Part shown: positions 29,108-37,979 of the stretch, piece after piece
Layout of the letters: each line of letters begins with the position of its first letter
How positions within the stretch are numbered: position 1 is the stretch's first letter
Origin: Deltaproteobacteria bacterium
Lineage (GTDB): Bacteria; Myxococcota; JACPTQ01
Assembly (NCBI GenBank): GCA_016192705.1
Contig: JACPTQ010000057.1
Coordinates: forward strand, 98,461-162,460
DNA length: 64,000 bases
Reading direction: 5' to 3'
The notes under the pieces: generated by a model
The model's database searches: none
What the model saw: the letters and a program-made list of their open reading frames with translations, nothing else
Told to the model about the DNA's origin: nothing
Made by a program: the position numbers and the translations under genes

Positions 29108-29395
29108 TCAGCTCAAAATCCCCAAAATATCTTCCTCGCGAATGATCAAGTGCTCGTCGCCGTCGATCTTCACTTCGGTCCCCGAGTACTTCGCGAACAA
29201 AATGTGGTCGCCCTTCTTAACCGTCAGCGCGCGCACGGTGCCATCGTCATACACCTTGCCGTTGCCAACCGCGATCACCTCGGCCTCGATCGGCTTCTCC
29301 TTCGCCGTGTCGGGGATAATGATCCCGCCCTTCGTCTTCTGCTCAGCCGCGAGCCGCTTCACAATCACGCGATCCTGTAATGGTCGAATCTTCAT
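29108..29395 (-). CDS. groS: Co-chaperonin GroES
   Basis: 95 residues, full length, starting [15 protein letters not shown]. The mobile-loop region [18 protein letters not shown] binds GroEL, and [19 protein letters not shown] closes the barrel. It caps the GroEL ring. GGAGG 8 bases before the ATG. First gene of groS-groL-mce, under a sigma-70-like promoter with a CIRCE operator. Confidence 0.98.
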   Translation of the reverse strand: MKIRPLQDRVIVKRLAAEQKTKGGIIIPDTAKEKPIEAEVIAVGNGKVYDDGTVRALTVKKGDHILFAKYSGTEVKIDGDEHLIIREEDILGILS

Positions 29396-29417
29396 AACGC
29401 CTCCTGTTGTTGAACCG

Positions 29418-29444
29418 TTAGCACTCTCAAACGTCGAGTGCTAA
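29418..29444 (-). promoter_or_regulatory. CIRCE operator (HrcA binding site)
   Basis: A perfect 9-9-9 CIRCE element, TTAGCACTC, a 9-base spacer and GAGTGCTAA. It lies just after the predicted transcription start of groS, the usual place for HrcA repression that is relieved at heat shock. Confidence 0.97.
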
Positions 29445-29454
29445 AGCGCCGCGA

Positions 29455-29483
29455 ACCGTAGCCAAGCGGCCCGCCCGCGTCAA
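29455..29483 (-). promoter_or_regulatory. Sigma-70-type promoter of groS-groL-mce
   Basis: On the minus strand TTGACG (29483-29478), a 17-base spacer and TACGGT (29460-29455) form a -35/-10 pair. The CIRCE operator begins 10 bases downstream, so RNA would start at or in the operator. Confidence 0.8.
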
Positions 29484-29575
29484 GGCTGGTTTTCCAGCCG
29501 AGAACTCGTTCTGCTAAATTGTGATTCTTGTTTCGTCGGTGTATGAACACTCAATCGAGGGGAGGTCGGCACCCG

Positions 29576-30754
29576 ATGGTTTTTCGGACAGTTCTAACGG
29601 CGGGAGCGCTTTGCTGCGGGTTGACGACGTCTTGCAGTCGCGCCCCAGACCCTGGAGCAGCGTCCGACGCTGGAACCACAACCGACAGCTGGGCGCAGGT
29701 AGTCGGTAACGGCTTTGTCTCCGCGGCGCTCAACACCGTTCCCGAGATGGAAGTTTACAACGGCTATTTATACGTCGCGGTCGCGCCAACGGACGCAGGG
29801 TTGGCAAAACTCTACCGGTCTTCGTCGGGCGACGTCGGGAGCTGGATTGAAGTCACGCCTCCACTCGCCGGCGACAAAAGCATCCACTCCTTCGGAAAAA
29901 CCTCGTTGGATGGCGGTTATCTTTGGTGCGGGACGGGCGGCGCAAGCGGCGGAATGATCTTCAGGACACAAGACGGCGCGAATTGGACCGCGATCGCGAA
30001 CCGGGGTTTTGGCAATGCGCTTCTCAAGAACGCGGCGCCCCACATGGTTCTCTTCCAAGGAACTGGCGATGCGTCGCCTTACCTCTACGCAGCGATGAAC
30101 TCGCACGGCGGCGGAACAGCGGCGCAGGTTTGGCGGATTCCTTTTGCCGACTCGAATCCCAACAATTGGGTCAAGGTTCATGATTTTTCAGGCAGCAATC
30201 CGGTCATTGACCAGGTGACTTATTTTTTCCTTTGGAGCAACACGCTCTATTTCGGGACCAACGCCGGCGCCCAACTTTGGCAGTCCACCGACGGAACGAC
30301 CTTTACCAAGAACACCGCCGTCGGCAACGGTTTCGGCGAATCCACGAACGCCGTCATCGCGTCGATGGAGGAGTTTAACGGCGCCTTCTATGCGACGACG
30401 AACAACCCAACCAAGGGCGGGCAGATTTGGCGAATGAGCGACGGCGGCACAACGTGGCAGAAGATCACGGGCGACGCCTTTGGCAAGGGCGCGGCGGTCT
30501 TCGAATTGCGCAGCATTCGGGCTTCGTTCGGAAAGCTTTGGACCACAGGATACACGGACACCGCGTTGTCAGGCGGTACGCCAATTTGGCGATCCGACGA
30601 TGGTGTCACATGGGTTCAGTCGAATGTGGACGGTTTTGGCGACACCAACAACAACGGGCAAAATGCGGTTGTCATTGGGTTTGGCGATTACGAGTATTTT
30701 GGCGGCCCCAATTACGTCGCGGGTGGGCAAGTGTGGCGCACGAAGATGCAGTGA
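29576..30754 (+). CDS. Secreted Asp-box (BNR) propeller lipoprotein
   Basis: 392 residues. The signal MVFRTVLTAGALCCGLTTSC ends in a lipobox. The mature protein repeats Asp-box motifs (MIFRTQDGANWTAI, QLWQSTDGTTFTK, QIWRMSDGGTTWQKI, PIWRSDDGVTWVQ), the hallmark of sialidase/BNR-type six-bladed propellers. GGGAGG 10 bases before the ATG at 29576 fixes the start over the earlier ATGs. No catalytic Arg triad for a sialidase can be assigned, so the role is probably ligand binding at the cell surface. An inverted repeat right after the stop may be its terminator. Confidence 0.8.
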   Translation: MVFRTVLTAGALCCGLTTSCSRAPDPGAASDAGTTTDSWAQVVGNGFVSAALNTVPEMEVYNGYLYVAVAPTDAGLAKLYRSSSGDVGSWIEVTPPLAGDKSIHSFGKTSLDGGYLWCGTGGASGGMIFRTQDGANWTAIANRGFGNALLKNAAPHMVLFQGTGDASPYLYAAMNSHGGGTAAQVWRIPFADSNPNNWVKVHDFSGSNPVIDQVTYFFLWSNTLYFGTNAGAQLWQSTDGTTFTKNTAVGNGFGESTNAVIASMEEFNGAFYATTNNPTKGGQIWRMSDGGTTWQKITGDAFGKGAAVFELRSIRASFGKLWTTGYTDTALSGGTPIWRSDDGVTWVQSNVDGFGDTNNNGQNAVVIGFGDYEYFGGPNYVAGGQVWRTKMQ

Positions 30755-30757
30755 CAT

Positions 30758-31480
30758 TTGGGAAGGTTTGAATCTTTAAACGACCGAACAAACCTTCCGA
30801 GTTTGCTTCAGGCGAAGACATCGCAAATCTTTGCAAACGGCTCCGACACGTACCTCTTCCATATGATGAACGGCGAAATCTACGTGATGCATGTGGGCGA
30901 CGCGACGCGAAGCGCCACGAACCTGTCGAACGTTTGCGTGCGCACGACGCCGCCCGGCTCGCTCAGCGGCCTCGCGTGGGGCGAGTCGATGCGCGTCGTC
31001 GACAAAGATGCCGGTTACCTCTGGAGCGACACGGCGATCGCGAAGCGCCAGGACGGGACGTGGTCGCTCTTCATCAAAGGATACCCGGCCGACGCGGGGT
31101 GCACGCCAAACTCGGTTTGCGAGCTATGCGCACGCGGGATCTACCGCGTCACGGGCACGACCCTCACGTCTTGGTCAGCGCCTGTTCTGATGGTGATCGG
31201 GTCGAGTGTCCCCGAGGCGACGGTCACGGCCGATGGGAAGGTGTGGCTCTATTGGGACGATTTCTCGCAAGTCTGCGCGACCAGCAATCAGGCGCTCGGG
31301 GCGCGGGCGCCGAACATGGCCGCGTACGAACTCGGCGACGGCGGTCTGTCGAGCAAGATGACGGTGAGTTATCCCGAAGAGCCGTTTGAAACCGACACGA
31401 CGCGCCACTACGCGACCAATGCGAACCCGATCGCGTTGCCATCACTCGACGCGTCCGCGGCGTTCACGTCGTGCTTTTGA
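30758..31480 (+). pseudogene. Possibly truncated secreted-protein remnant
   Basis: An open frame of about 240 codons in the same frame as the Asp-box gene, directly after its TGA. It has only a TTG (30758) or internal ATG (30862) to start, no ribosome-binding site and no signal peptide. Its body is nevertheless protein-like (SGLAWGESMRVVDKDAGYLW, TLTSWSAPVLMVIGSSVPEA, GKVWLYWDDFSQVC, Cys pairs). It looks like the C-terminal part of a beta-propeller or glycosidase-type exported protein that lost its 5' end, or the product of readthrough. Alternatively it is an intact gene with an unusual start. Confidence 0.5.
30761..30798 (+). terminator. Stem-loop after the Asp-box gene
   Basis: GGAAGGTTTG and CAAACCTTCC form a perfect 10-bp stem around an 18-base loop, 7 bases after the TGA. 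No T-run follows, so it may be a weak intrinsic terminator or an mRNA-stabilising hairpin. Confidence 0.55.
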
Positions 31481-31486
31481 CTAGAT

Positions 31487-32305
31487 TCAACGTGGCCGCT
31501 GAAGCGTCGGGATGAGGAACCAGTTTGCGAATCCGACCGGGTTCGTTGACCGCTGCACGTGCGACGCGATTCGAATGAGCGTGCGTGAGACATACGACCC
31601 GACGGTGGATGCTCCCGCGGCAACAAAGCGCGCGAACCCCTCGATGATGAGCTGCTCGCTGCGCCACGGTCCCACGACGCGAAATCCACTTTTATTGAAG
31701 ATCGACTGGTAGCGCTCTGTGCGGCGATAGATGCTGAAGTAATGGTCCGCGAGCGTTTGCTCGTAACGACGATTCGTAATTGAGGCGCGGACGTAAATGA
31801 CGCCGCGCGGGCTGAGGAGGCGGCGTGCGGCCGAAAGGACACGATTGACGGTCGACGTGTCGACGCACGAAAAGATCGAGCCGAAGAGAATGAGGTCGAA
31901 GGGGCCGTCGGTTGCAAATCGATCCAAGTCGGTGAGCTCTGCGGTGACGAACGTCGTGTTGGTGAAGCCGCGCGCAGAGGCGGCGCTTGCGGCAGCACGA
32001 ACGAACGACGCGTTGATGTCGAATCCGACGACGCGGGTCGCGATGGGTGCGAGCGCGAGCGACCAGTTGCCCGTGCCACAGGCGGCGTCAAGAACGCTTG
32101 AGAGCCGCGCGCCGTTGGTTGCTGTGTGAAGTCGATCGAGGGCACCCGCGCGAAGGCCGACGGCCGCGAGGCGCTGGAGCAGTTCGGGCGCTCCGGCTTG
32201 GTGAACATCGCTCACGCGTGGCGCACGACCCGCGGCGATTCCACGCCAGTAGTCGGCTGCGTCGTGCGAGATGCTGAGGTCATCGCGAATAGGTTGAAGC
32301 ATCAT
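31487..32305 (-). CDS. Class I SAM-dependent methyltransferase
   Basis: 272 residues. Motif I is VLDAACGTGNWSLALA and motif II is VVGFDINASFVRAA. Post-motif IFGSIFSCVD and the late strand LSPRGVIYVRASI complete the Rossmann methyltransferase core. The acceptor substrate is unknown; the C-terminal 80 residues are family-specific helices. The frame is open about 90 codons upstream, but AAAGGAG 7 bases before the ATG at 32305 and normal family length fix the start. Confidence 0.85.
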   Translation of the reverse strand: MMLQPIRDDLSISHDAADYWRGIAAGRAPRVSDVHQAGAPELLQRLAAVGLRAGALDRLHTATNGARLSSVLDAACGTGNWSLALAPIATRVVGFDINASFVRAAASAASARGFTNTTFVTAELTDLDRFATDGPFDLILFGSIFSCVDTSTVNRVLSAARRLLSPRGVIYVRASITNRRYEQTLADHYFSIYRRTERYQSIFNKSGFRVVGPWRSEQLIIEGFARFVAAGASTVGSYVSRTLIRIASHVQRSTNPVGFANWFLIPTLQRPR

Positions 32306-32336
32306 CTCTCTCTCCTTTGGGGCAGAAAGTCGGTGG

Positions 32337-32390
32337 TCGGCAGGCCTTCCGCGGACCCGCGGCGATCCGCGGAAGGGGTTGCCCTGCCGA
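32337..32390. repeat. Long GC-rich stem-loop
   Basis: CCTTCCGCGGA and TCCGCGGAAGG form a perfect 11-bp stem with a 10-base loop. An outer TCGGCAGG/CCTGCCGA stem of 8 bp flanks it. It lies between the beta-helix gene and the methyltransferase gene and could end transcription of the former or be a REP-like repeat. There is no T-run. Confidence 0.55.
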
Positions 32391-32581
32391 AATCGGGAAG
32401 AGCAGAACGCGTGCCGAAACAGAGCTGAATTCTCCCGCGGATCAAAACCGTTGAGTTTCTCGGCGTGTGCAGAAGGTTTCGCGGGGCGCGGCGGCAACGG
32501 CGATTGCGCAGCCATGCACAAACGCGTACGGCGCTGTGGCGCGTCGGCAACAGGCGTGGCTCCCGCGCCACACACAGCGCA

Positions 32582-33940
32582 CTAAGGAATCGTCTGCGGG
32601 TCGGGCGGCCGAAGGATCGACGTCGAGTCCGGCGTTGACACGGTTTCGTAATACGGCGAATCGGCCCAACGCTGGCCACCGAAATCGTTGGAGACAACCC
32701 TCAGGCGATTTTGCCCTTGATAGTTTTGCGTGACGAGCGCGTATCGACCGCTTTCCGAAATGACGTTGTTTGCGATGACGGCGCTTGCTGCGCTGATGAG
32801 TGTTCCGGCTTTTCCGCTGCGACCGACGACGTTGCCAACAATGTCGGCTCGCGCGCCGTCCCACGCGGCGATTCCATACCCGTCGCGCGCCTGGCCTTCG
32901 TCGTTCTGCATTGCCGTTCCAGCCACTTGGTTCTCAGCGATGCGTCCAGCGCCGCCGAAGAACGCGGCGATTCCGACGCCAATGTTTTCCGAAACGTCGT
33001 TGCGCGTGATAACGAAACGCCTGCTTCCGACAACCAAGACTCCCCACCCGTACGAAGAGTAAGATGGTCGCGTCTTTTTAATCGCGTTTCCGCTCAGCGT
33101 GACGTCGACGCACGTGTCGATCGCAATCCCGACGAGCGCGTTTTCCGTGAGCGAATTTCCAACGAGCTCAAGGTGAACCGAACGCGCGGCGATAACACCG
33201 GTCCCCCATCCTCGCCCCAAATATCGGCTCGCGCGCGTAGACTGAATCGCGTTGTTCGCGATGATCACGCGAGCGCTCTCGAAAACGACGACGCCGGCTT
33301 CGATCGCCTCCGTAATCTTATTTTGGTGAAGGCGCACGTTCGCGCTGTTGCGGACAACGATGCCGGAGCCCCACGGGCGCTCGATCACAAGCCGCTCGAT
33401 AGACGCGCCGATCGCCTCGTCGATTCGAATTGCTGGCGTCGCTTCCGCCGTTGCGGCGAGCACCGCGCCTCCATCCTGCGGGCCGATGATGGCGACGCTC
33501 TTTCGCGAGATAACGAGGTTCTCGGCGTAGGTGCCGCGCGCGACCGACACCGTACCGGTTTGTTCGATTCGGTCAATCGCTTGCTGGATGCGCGGAAACG
33601 GCGCCGCGCGAGAGCCGTCTGGCGACTCGGCGGTACTGCTTGAGTCAATAAACAAATTCAGCGCCCGTCCGGTTCCGTCGTTACGCCCCAACGCAGGCGG
33701 CGTTCCGGCGTCCAGAGTCGAAGCGACTGAAGATGGGTAAGGGAAAAGGAGCTTCGCGGGGGGGAGTTTCGCTTTCACGAGAGCGGCCGTCGCAGCGCTG
33801 CCGTCGGTTTCGAGAGCTGCTTCGACAGCGAGGAGCGCTTGGTCGCTCTCGGCGGCGTCGTCCCGCATCTCCCCACAAGCGCCGACACCGAACCCGACCA
33901 CGAGGCTCGTTACGAGTCGGTCGAAACTGTTGCGAATCAT
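32582..33940 (-). CDS. Right-handed parallel beta-helix lipoprotein
   Basis: 452 residues. The signal with lipobox VVGFGVGAC gives a probable outer-surface lipoprotein. Residues about 130-430 are PbH1-type rungs, seen as repeated asparagine-ladder turns (VRLHQNKITEAIEAGVVV, LELVGNSLTENALVGIAI, VTLSGNAIKKT, FVITRNDVSENIGVGIAA). This fold is shared by polysaccharide lyases and DUF1565/NosD-like proteins; no lyase catalytic set is evident. GGAGG 9 bases before the ATG at 33940 fixes the start. The region after it holds a long GC stem-loop. Confidence 0.85.
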   Translation of the reverse strand: MIRNSFDRLVTSLVVGFGVGACGEMRDDAAESDQALLAVEAALETDGSAATAALVKAKLPPAKLLFPYPSSVASTLDAGTPPALGRNDGTGRALNLFIDSSSTAESPDGSRAAPFPRIQQAIDRIEQTGTVSVARGTYAENLVISRKSVAIIGPQDGGAVLAATAEATPAIRIDEAIGASIERLVIERPWGSGIVVRNSANVRLHQNKITEAIEAGVVVFESARVIIANNAIQSTRASRYLGRGWGTGVIAARSVHLELVGNSLTENALVGIAIDTCVDVTLSGNAIKKTRPSYSSYGWGVLVVGSRRFVITRNDVSENIGVGIAAFFGGAGRIAENQVAGTAMQNDEGQARDGYGIAAWDGARADIVGNVVGRSGKAGTLISAASAVIANNVISESGRYALVTQNYQGQNRLRVVSNDFGGQRWADSPYYETVSTPDSTSILRPPDPQTIP

Positions 33941-34108
33941 AAAAACCACCTCCACTCCCTTTGGAGAGCACACGCGGTGCCGGCGATTTTCCAAAAGGAT
34001 CTCAGCAAACACGCGGTTTTAAGCGCAAGGGTGACAAGCGACGGTGTCGCAACCGACCGAAGCCGACACCACGGCTTGTCGATCACGGCGTCCGCGCGTG
34101 CGCTCAAT

Positions 34109-34837
34109 TCAGGTCATCGTGTCGGTTTCAGCCATCACGTGGCGGCTCTTATCCGCTACTTCGACGGTAACCGAACGCACCCGCGCACCAGACCTGTGGA
34201 GGTCTCGCAAGTCGCCCGCGATGAGGCGAATCATTTTCCACGCAACACGCGCGTTCGCGTCTCCCGCTGCACCCAGCTCCTTGGCTTGCCAGCGGTCGAT
34301 GCGTCCCCACTGTGTCTTGTACATCGATCGATTTGCGCGGACCGCGAAGACGCGCAAGGCGGCCTCAACGGCGAGAATGTTTTCGGCTGTTGGCTCTTCG
34401 AGGTCGACGTGAATCGCAGACGCGCGCCACCCGTCGGTCGCCGACCGATCACCTGCGAGGCGGTCAAAGTCGCCCTCCACCGAAAACGGAAGCCGCCGTC
34501 GCCAGTTGACGTAGCTCGGGTATCGGAGGAGCGTGAAAAGAAAGAAAAGCGGTCCCGCGCAACCGAGCGCCCACAAAGGAACGGCGGCCGCGATGTGCAC
34601 TTCGATCATCAGCACATAGCCGCAACCGCCGAGCGCCCCAGCCGCCATGACGCTCGTCCAAAAAAACGATGCCGGCGTAAAGCCTGTCGACAAGCGCAAC
34701 ATCGCGCGAAAGCTGTTCGGTGCGTACACGGGAACTCGCTCCAAAGCGGCTGACTCGGCCCGTTGCGCTTCGGTGCGACGCTGTTCATCCTCGAGACGAC
34801 GTGCCTTTGAAGCCAGCCGGTTCCTGATGTCCGTCAT
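34109..34837 (-). CDS. Membrane protein of unknown function
   Basis: 242 residues. The N-terminal 45 residues are charged and coiled-coil-like (RLASKARRLEDEQRRTEAQR). Two hydrophobic segments lie at about 58-110 (FFWTSVMAAGALGGCGYVLM, then LWALGCAGPLFFLFTLL). The remaining half is soluble and ends with LRDLHRSGARVRSVTVEVAD. No family recognised. It is divergent from the rhomboid-like gene across 67 bases. Confidence 0.65.
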   Translation of the reverse strand: MTDIRNRLASKARRLEDEQRRTEAQRAESAALERVPVYAPNSFRAMLRLSTGFTPASFFWTSVMAAGALGGCGYVLMIEVHIAAAVPLWALGCAGPLFFLFTLLRYPSYVNWRRRLPFSVEGDFDRLAGDRSATDGWRASAIHVDLEEPTAENILAVEAALRVFAVRANRSMYKTQWGRIDRWQAKELGAAGDANARVAWKMIRLIAGDLRDLHRSGARVRSVTVEVADKSRHVMAETDTMT

Positions 34838-34904
34838 TTAGGGCGAGCCTACATTGCTTGCGCCCCCTTTGTGAATCGGGCCGCCGCCGGAGTACGATGG
34901 GTGC

Positions 34905-35618
34905 ATGTCCCGCTTCGCCGAGTCCGCGCCGCAAAGCCCCATCGCATCGATGCGTCCGACGCTGTGGGTCAAGCGCCTCCTCATCGCGCACGCGGTGTCG
35001 TACGTCGTTTTTTTGATTCTCGCGAGCTGGGTTAAGTGGCCGGGCGCGATCGACCTCGCGCTCATTCCGTCGAAAGTCGAGAGCGGCTACGTGTGGCAAC
35101 TCGCGACTTACATTGTCACTGGAAACCCGCTCGACCCCGGGTCGTTCCTTTTCGACCTTCTCGCGCTCTTCTTCTTTGGCCCCGAAATGGAGCGTACCTT
35201 CGGCCCGCGCCGCTTCCTGGGGTTTTACGCGCTCGTCGCCGTCGTCACCGCGGTGCTCGTGGTTACGACCGGTTTTGTGTCTTTGTCTGTCGCCCGCTTC
35301 CCATACTTCGGTTTCGCGGCTCCGGTTGTCGGGCTCATCGTCGCCTTCGGCGTACATTACCCCACGCGCCAAGTTTTGCTCGTCCTCTGGCCGGTCAAAG
35401 CGTGGACGCTCGTCCTCATCACGCTCGGCATCATCGCGCTCTACGGGCTGTCGCGCGGTCCCGAGTCGGTTTTGCTACCGGCGTACGGCGCCTTCGTCGC
35501 GTGGCTTCTCACGACCGGCTATTGGAATCCGCGGCGCGCGTGGACGCGGTTCCGAACGTGGCGCCTGAAGCGCGAGCTGCGCGTCGTCCGTGGGCGCGAT
35601 GACAAATACTGGAACTGA
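34905..35618 (+). CDS. Rhomboid-like membrane protein lacking catalytic residues
   Basis: 237 residues, about six membrane segments. The L1-like loop FFFGPEMERTFGPRRFLGFY matches the rhomboid FG..LE...G..RFL.FY pattern. The expected GxSG active-site serine is replaced by FGFAAPVVGL, and the late helix LPAYGAFVAWLLTTGY has no catalytic His. It therefore belongs with inactive rhomboids / Der1-like proteins and probably binds or handles membrane proteins instead of cutting them. The C terminus is basic and cytosolic. Confidence 0.75.
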   Translation: MSRFAESAPQSPIASMRPTLWVKRLLIAHAVSYVVFLILASWVKWPGAIDLALIPSKVESGYVWQLATYIVTGNPLDPGSFLFDLLALFFFGPEMERTFGPRRFLGFYALVAVVTAVLVVTTGFVSLSVARFPYFGFAAPVVGLIVAFGVHYPTRQVLLVLWPVKAWTLVLITLGIIALYGLSRGPESVLLPAYGAFVAWLLTTGYWNPRRAWTRFRTWRLKRELRVVRGRDDKYWN

Positions 35619-35656
35619 CGATTCCGACTTAGCAGGGTGCGGAAAAAGTCGGTTTT

Positions 35657-35858
35657 CAGGTTGCGGAAAAACGTCCAGATGCAAGGCAGGCGCGGGAAGC
35701 CGCGAGCTGACGCTGTATTCAGATATACGCGGAAGCGAGCGGCGGCGCGCCAACGCCATCGAGATGAATCGAGCGGTTTGCGAGGCCAATGATGGTTTTG
35801 GAGGTATGAAGTTGGTGTTGCGGCAGTGCCGCATAGATGGGCGTTTTTCCGCAACCTG
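35657..35858. mobile_element. 202-bp MITE-like element with 17-bp perfect terminal inverted repeats
   Basis: CAGGTTGCGGAAAAACG (35657-35673) and its exact reverse complement CGTTTTTCCGCAACCTG (35842-35858) bound the element. No open frame of note is inside. It abuts the stop codon of the XRE regulator. A related TGCGGAAAAA stretch lies just outside its left end. A looser match (GGTTGCTGAAAAACATCCA) lies near 53586. Confidence 0.7.
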
Positions 35859-36188
35859 TCAGTTGTCTTCGTCGAACATCGCGCGAACGACGCGCCAGAC
35901 CATCTGAATCTCGCGGTCCGAGCGCGACGCGACGAAATCGGCTGTCATCTTAGCGAGATCCGGTCTCTCGCCCTGCAACGCATCGCAAAGCGTATCAAGT
36001 GAAATGTCCAACCCGTCGCAAATTCGTGAAAGCGTTTCCAGTGTGGGTGAAAACGACCCGCGTTCAAGCCGCCGAACGGTATCGACCGAGAGTTTCGCCC
36101 GGCTCGCAAGGATGCTCTGCGTCATGTTTCGCTTGCCGCGGAAGAACTTTATCCGTAAACCCAAGCGTTTTGTAAGACCGGGTACCAT
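35859..36188 (-). CDS. XRE-family HTH transcriptional regulator
   Basis: 109 residues. The helix-turn-helix is TQSILASRAKLSVDTVRRLE (residues about 23-42), followed by the usual RGSFSPTLETLSRICDGLDI stretch. The C-terminal 40 residues are a small helical domain for dimerising or sensing. The target is unknown; the adjacent genes are a membrane rhomboid-like protein and a sensor kinase. Start at 36188 is the ATG that gives a usual-length N terminus. Confidence 0.88.
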   Translation of the reverse strand: MVPGLTKRLGLRIKFFRGKRNMTQSILASRAKLSVDTVRRLERGSFSPTLETLSRICDGLDISLDTLCDALQGERPDLAKMTADFVASRSDREIQMVWRVVRAMFDEDN

Positions 36189-36309
36189 GTGAGTTAATGT
36201 CTCCTAAACACACCAATACGCGCTATTGTTCTCTTTGCACAACGTGAAAGTTCTCATGGTTGGAAACGGCATTTGACAGCGAAGAGCGGTCTGGCTCCCT
36301 CCTCGCGAA

Positions 36310-37899
36310 TCAGCCCGCGACGGCCTCTGGGCGCCGCAACAAGTTTTCAACCGCGGGTAGGACAACAGTGAACTTGGTGCCATTTCCAGGTTGACTCTCC
36401 CACCTTATCTCACCGCCATGCGCGGAGACGATGTCCCGCGAAATCGCAAGGCCAAGGCCTGAGCCGATTCCCGGGGGTTTCGTCGTGAAAAACGGCTCAA
36501 AGAGATGCGCCTCGACGTCTGCCGGAATTCCGCCACCCGAATCTTGGATGACGATGTTGACGCGACCACGTGCGTCGACGCCGGTTGCGACGCGGATCTC
36601 GTTTTGATCGCGCGCGCCGGCTGGGATCGCCTGTATCGCGTTGACGAGGAGGTTCAAGAAGACTTGGCCGAGGCGCGCTTCTTTGCCGTTCACAAGTGGG
36701 ACTTCGCGGAGGTCTTCGACGAGTCGGGCGCGTGCCTGAAGGTTCATCGAACAGATTCGGAGAGCCGATCGGAGCGTCGCGCGAACGTCGAAGGACCGCG
36801 GACTGTCGTCGTTGGCGCGCGCGAACAACCGAAGGTCTTGAACGATCGTGCGAATGAGACACGCACCATCACGAGATTCTTCAAGCATACGAACGATCTC
36901 AGCCGGGTTGGGCGCTGGGTCCGAAGATTGCGGCGTCGTAGGCACTTTCGGGTCAAGCGCCTTGAGATCGGCGAGCGCGACGTCGATGTTCCCAATGACG
37001 AACGACAACGGGTTGTTGACCTCGTGTGCGATCCCCGCGGCAACGACGCCGAGTGACGATAGGCGGTCCGCGGCAACGAGCTTCCGTTCGACCTCGCGGC
37101 GCTCTCTGTCGACGCGCCGGACGATGGCGGCACATGAGAAAGCGACGACCGTGAGGATCGCGACGGCGGCGGTCACCATGACCGCAAGGCCGATTTCGAG
37201 GTTGAAGAGGTGCGCGCGTTCGGCTTCGAGGCGGAGCCAGCCGATGAGGAGCGGAACGATCGCGATGACGACGGAGAGGCGTCGAACGAGTAGTCCTTCA
37301 ACGCCGCTGCTTCGGAGGAGTGCGCCGAGCCAACTGTTCGGGCGTGCGGCGAGGCTGCCGGCGGCGACAAGGCCAGCGCCGACCGCGATCGGGAGTGGGA
37401 CGCGCGAATCGGGTGCGGGCGGTGCGGGCGCGACGGAACTAAACAGACTCGTTGCAACGGCGAACAAGGCGACGAGCGCGAGGATAACGGTGCCGAGATC
37501 GTGGGTGAGCTGAAGCCGCGGGTGGTCGGGGGCAATGAGAACGAGCCCGACGAGAACAAGAAGGGTGGTTGTGAGCGGGGCGACAGCGGCCGTCTCCGCG
37601 CCGAGAGCGAAGGTCGGCGATACCTGACTGAGGGCGGCGCCGAGAGCAACGATCGCCGCGGCGAATCGGCTGGATGTTTGGGCGCGGGTGTCCGAGGTCG
37701 TTAAGAGCCAAAGCGAGACGGCGGCGAGAAGGAGAATGAGTGACGACAGGGGGGCGGTCGCCGGGCGACCTTCGAGGACGCGGGTCAGAAACGAAACACT
37801 CGTGAGGTTTCCGATGCCGGTGGCGGCGCTCAGGGCTGCGACCGCGGCAGCGGCGACGCGCGCGATGCGCAATCCATATTCACGGGACTCACCGGTCAT
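36310..37899 (-). CDS. Membrane sensor histidine kinase
   Basis: 529 residues. About eight hydrophobic segments occupy residues 10-265. After them the HisKA-type dimer helix holds the phosphorylated His in GIAHEVNNPLSFVIGNI. The ATPase domain has the N-box NLLVNAIQAI, the G1 box DSGGGIPADV and FEPFFTTKPPGIGSGLGL. It senses an unknown signal in the membrane and phosphorylates a response regulator not found next to it. The reading frame stays open 272 codons upstream through a different gene, so the ATG that precedes the first membrane helix was chosen; its ribosome-binding site is weak. Confidence 0.88.
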   Translation of the reverse strand: MTGESREYGLRIARVAAAAVAALSAATGIGNLTSVSFLTRVLEGRPATAPLSSLILLLAAVSLWLLTTSDTRAQTSSRFAAAIVALGAALSQVSPTFALGAETAAVAPLTTTLLVLVGLVLIAPDHPRLQLTHDLGTVILALVALFAVATSLFSSVAPAPPAPDSRVPLPIAVGAGLVAAGSLAARPNSWLGALLRSSGVEGLLVRRLSVVIAIVPLLIGWLRLEAERAHLFNLEIGLAVMVTAAVAILTVVAFSCAAIVRRVDRERREVERKLVAADRLSSLGVVAAGIAHEVNNPLSFVIGNIDVALADLKALDPKVPTTPQSSDPAPNPAEIVRMLEESRDGACLIRTIVQDLRLFARANDDSPRSFDVRATLRSALRICSMNLQARARLVEDLREVPLVNGKEARLGQVFLNLLVNAIQAIPAGARDQNEIRVATGVDARGRVNIVIQDSGGGIPADVEAHLFEPFFTTKPPGIGSGLGLAISRDIVSAHGGEIRWESQPGNGTKFTVVLPAVENLLRRPEAVAG

Positions 37900-37979
37900 T
37901 CGCCAGCAGATAACAGACGAGTTCGCGATGGCGCTAGGCGCAAGTATGCATGGTTCGGAAATGGGTTGGGGTCGCCGCG

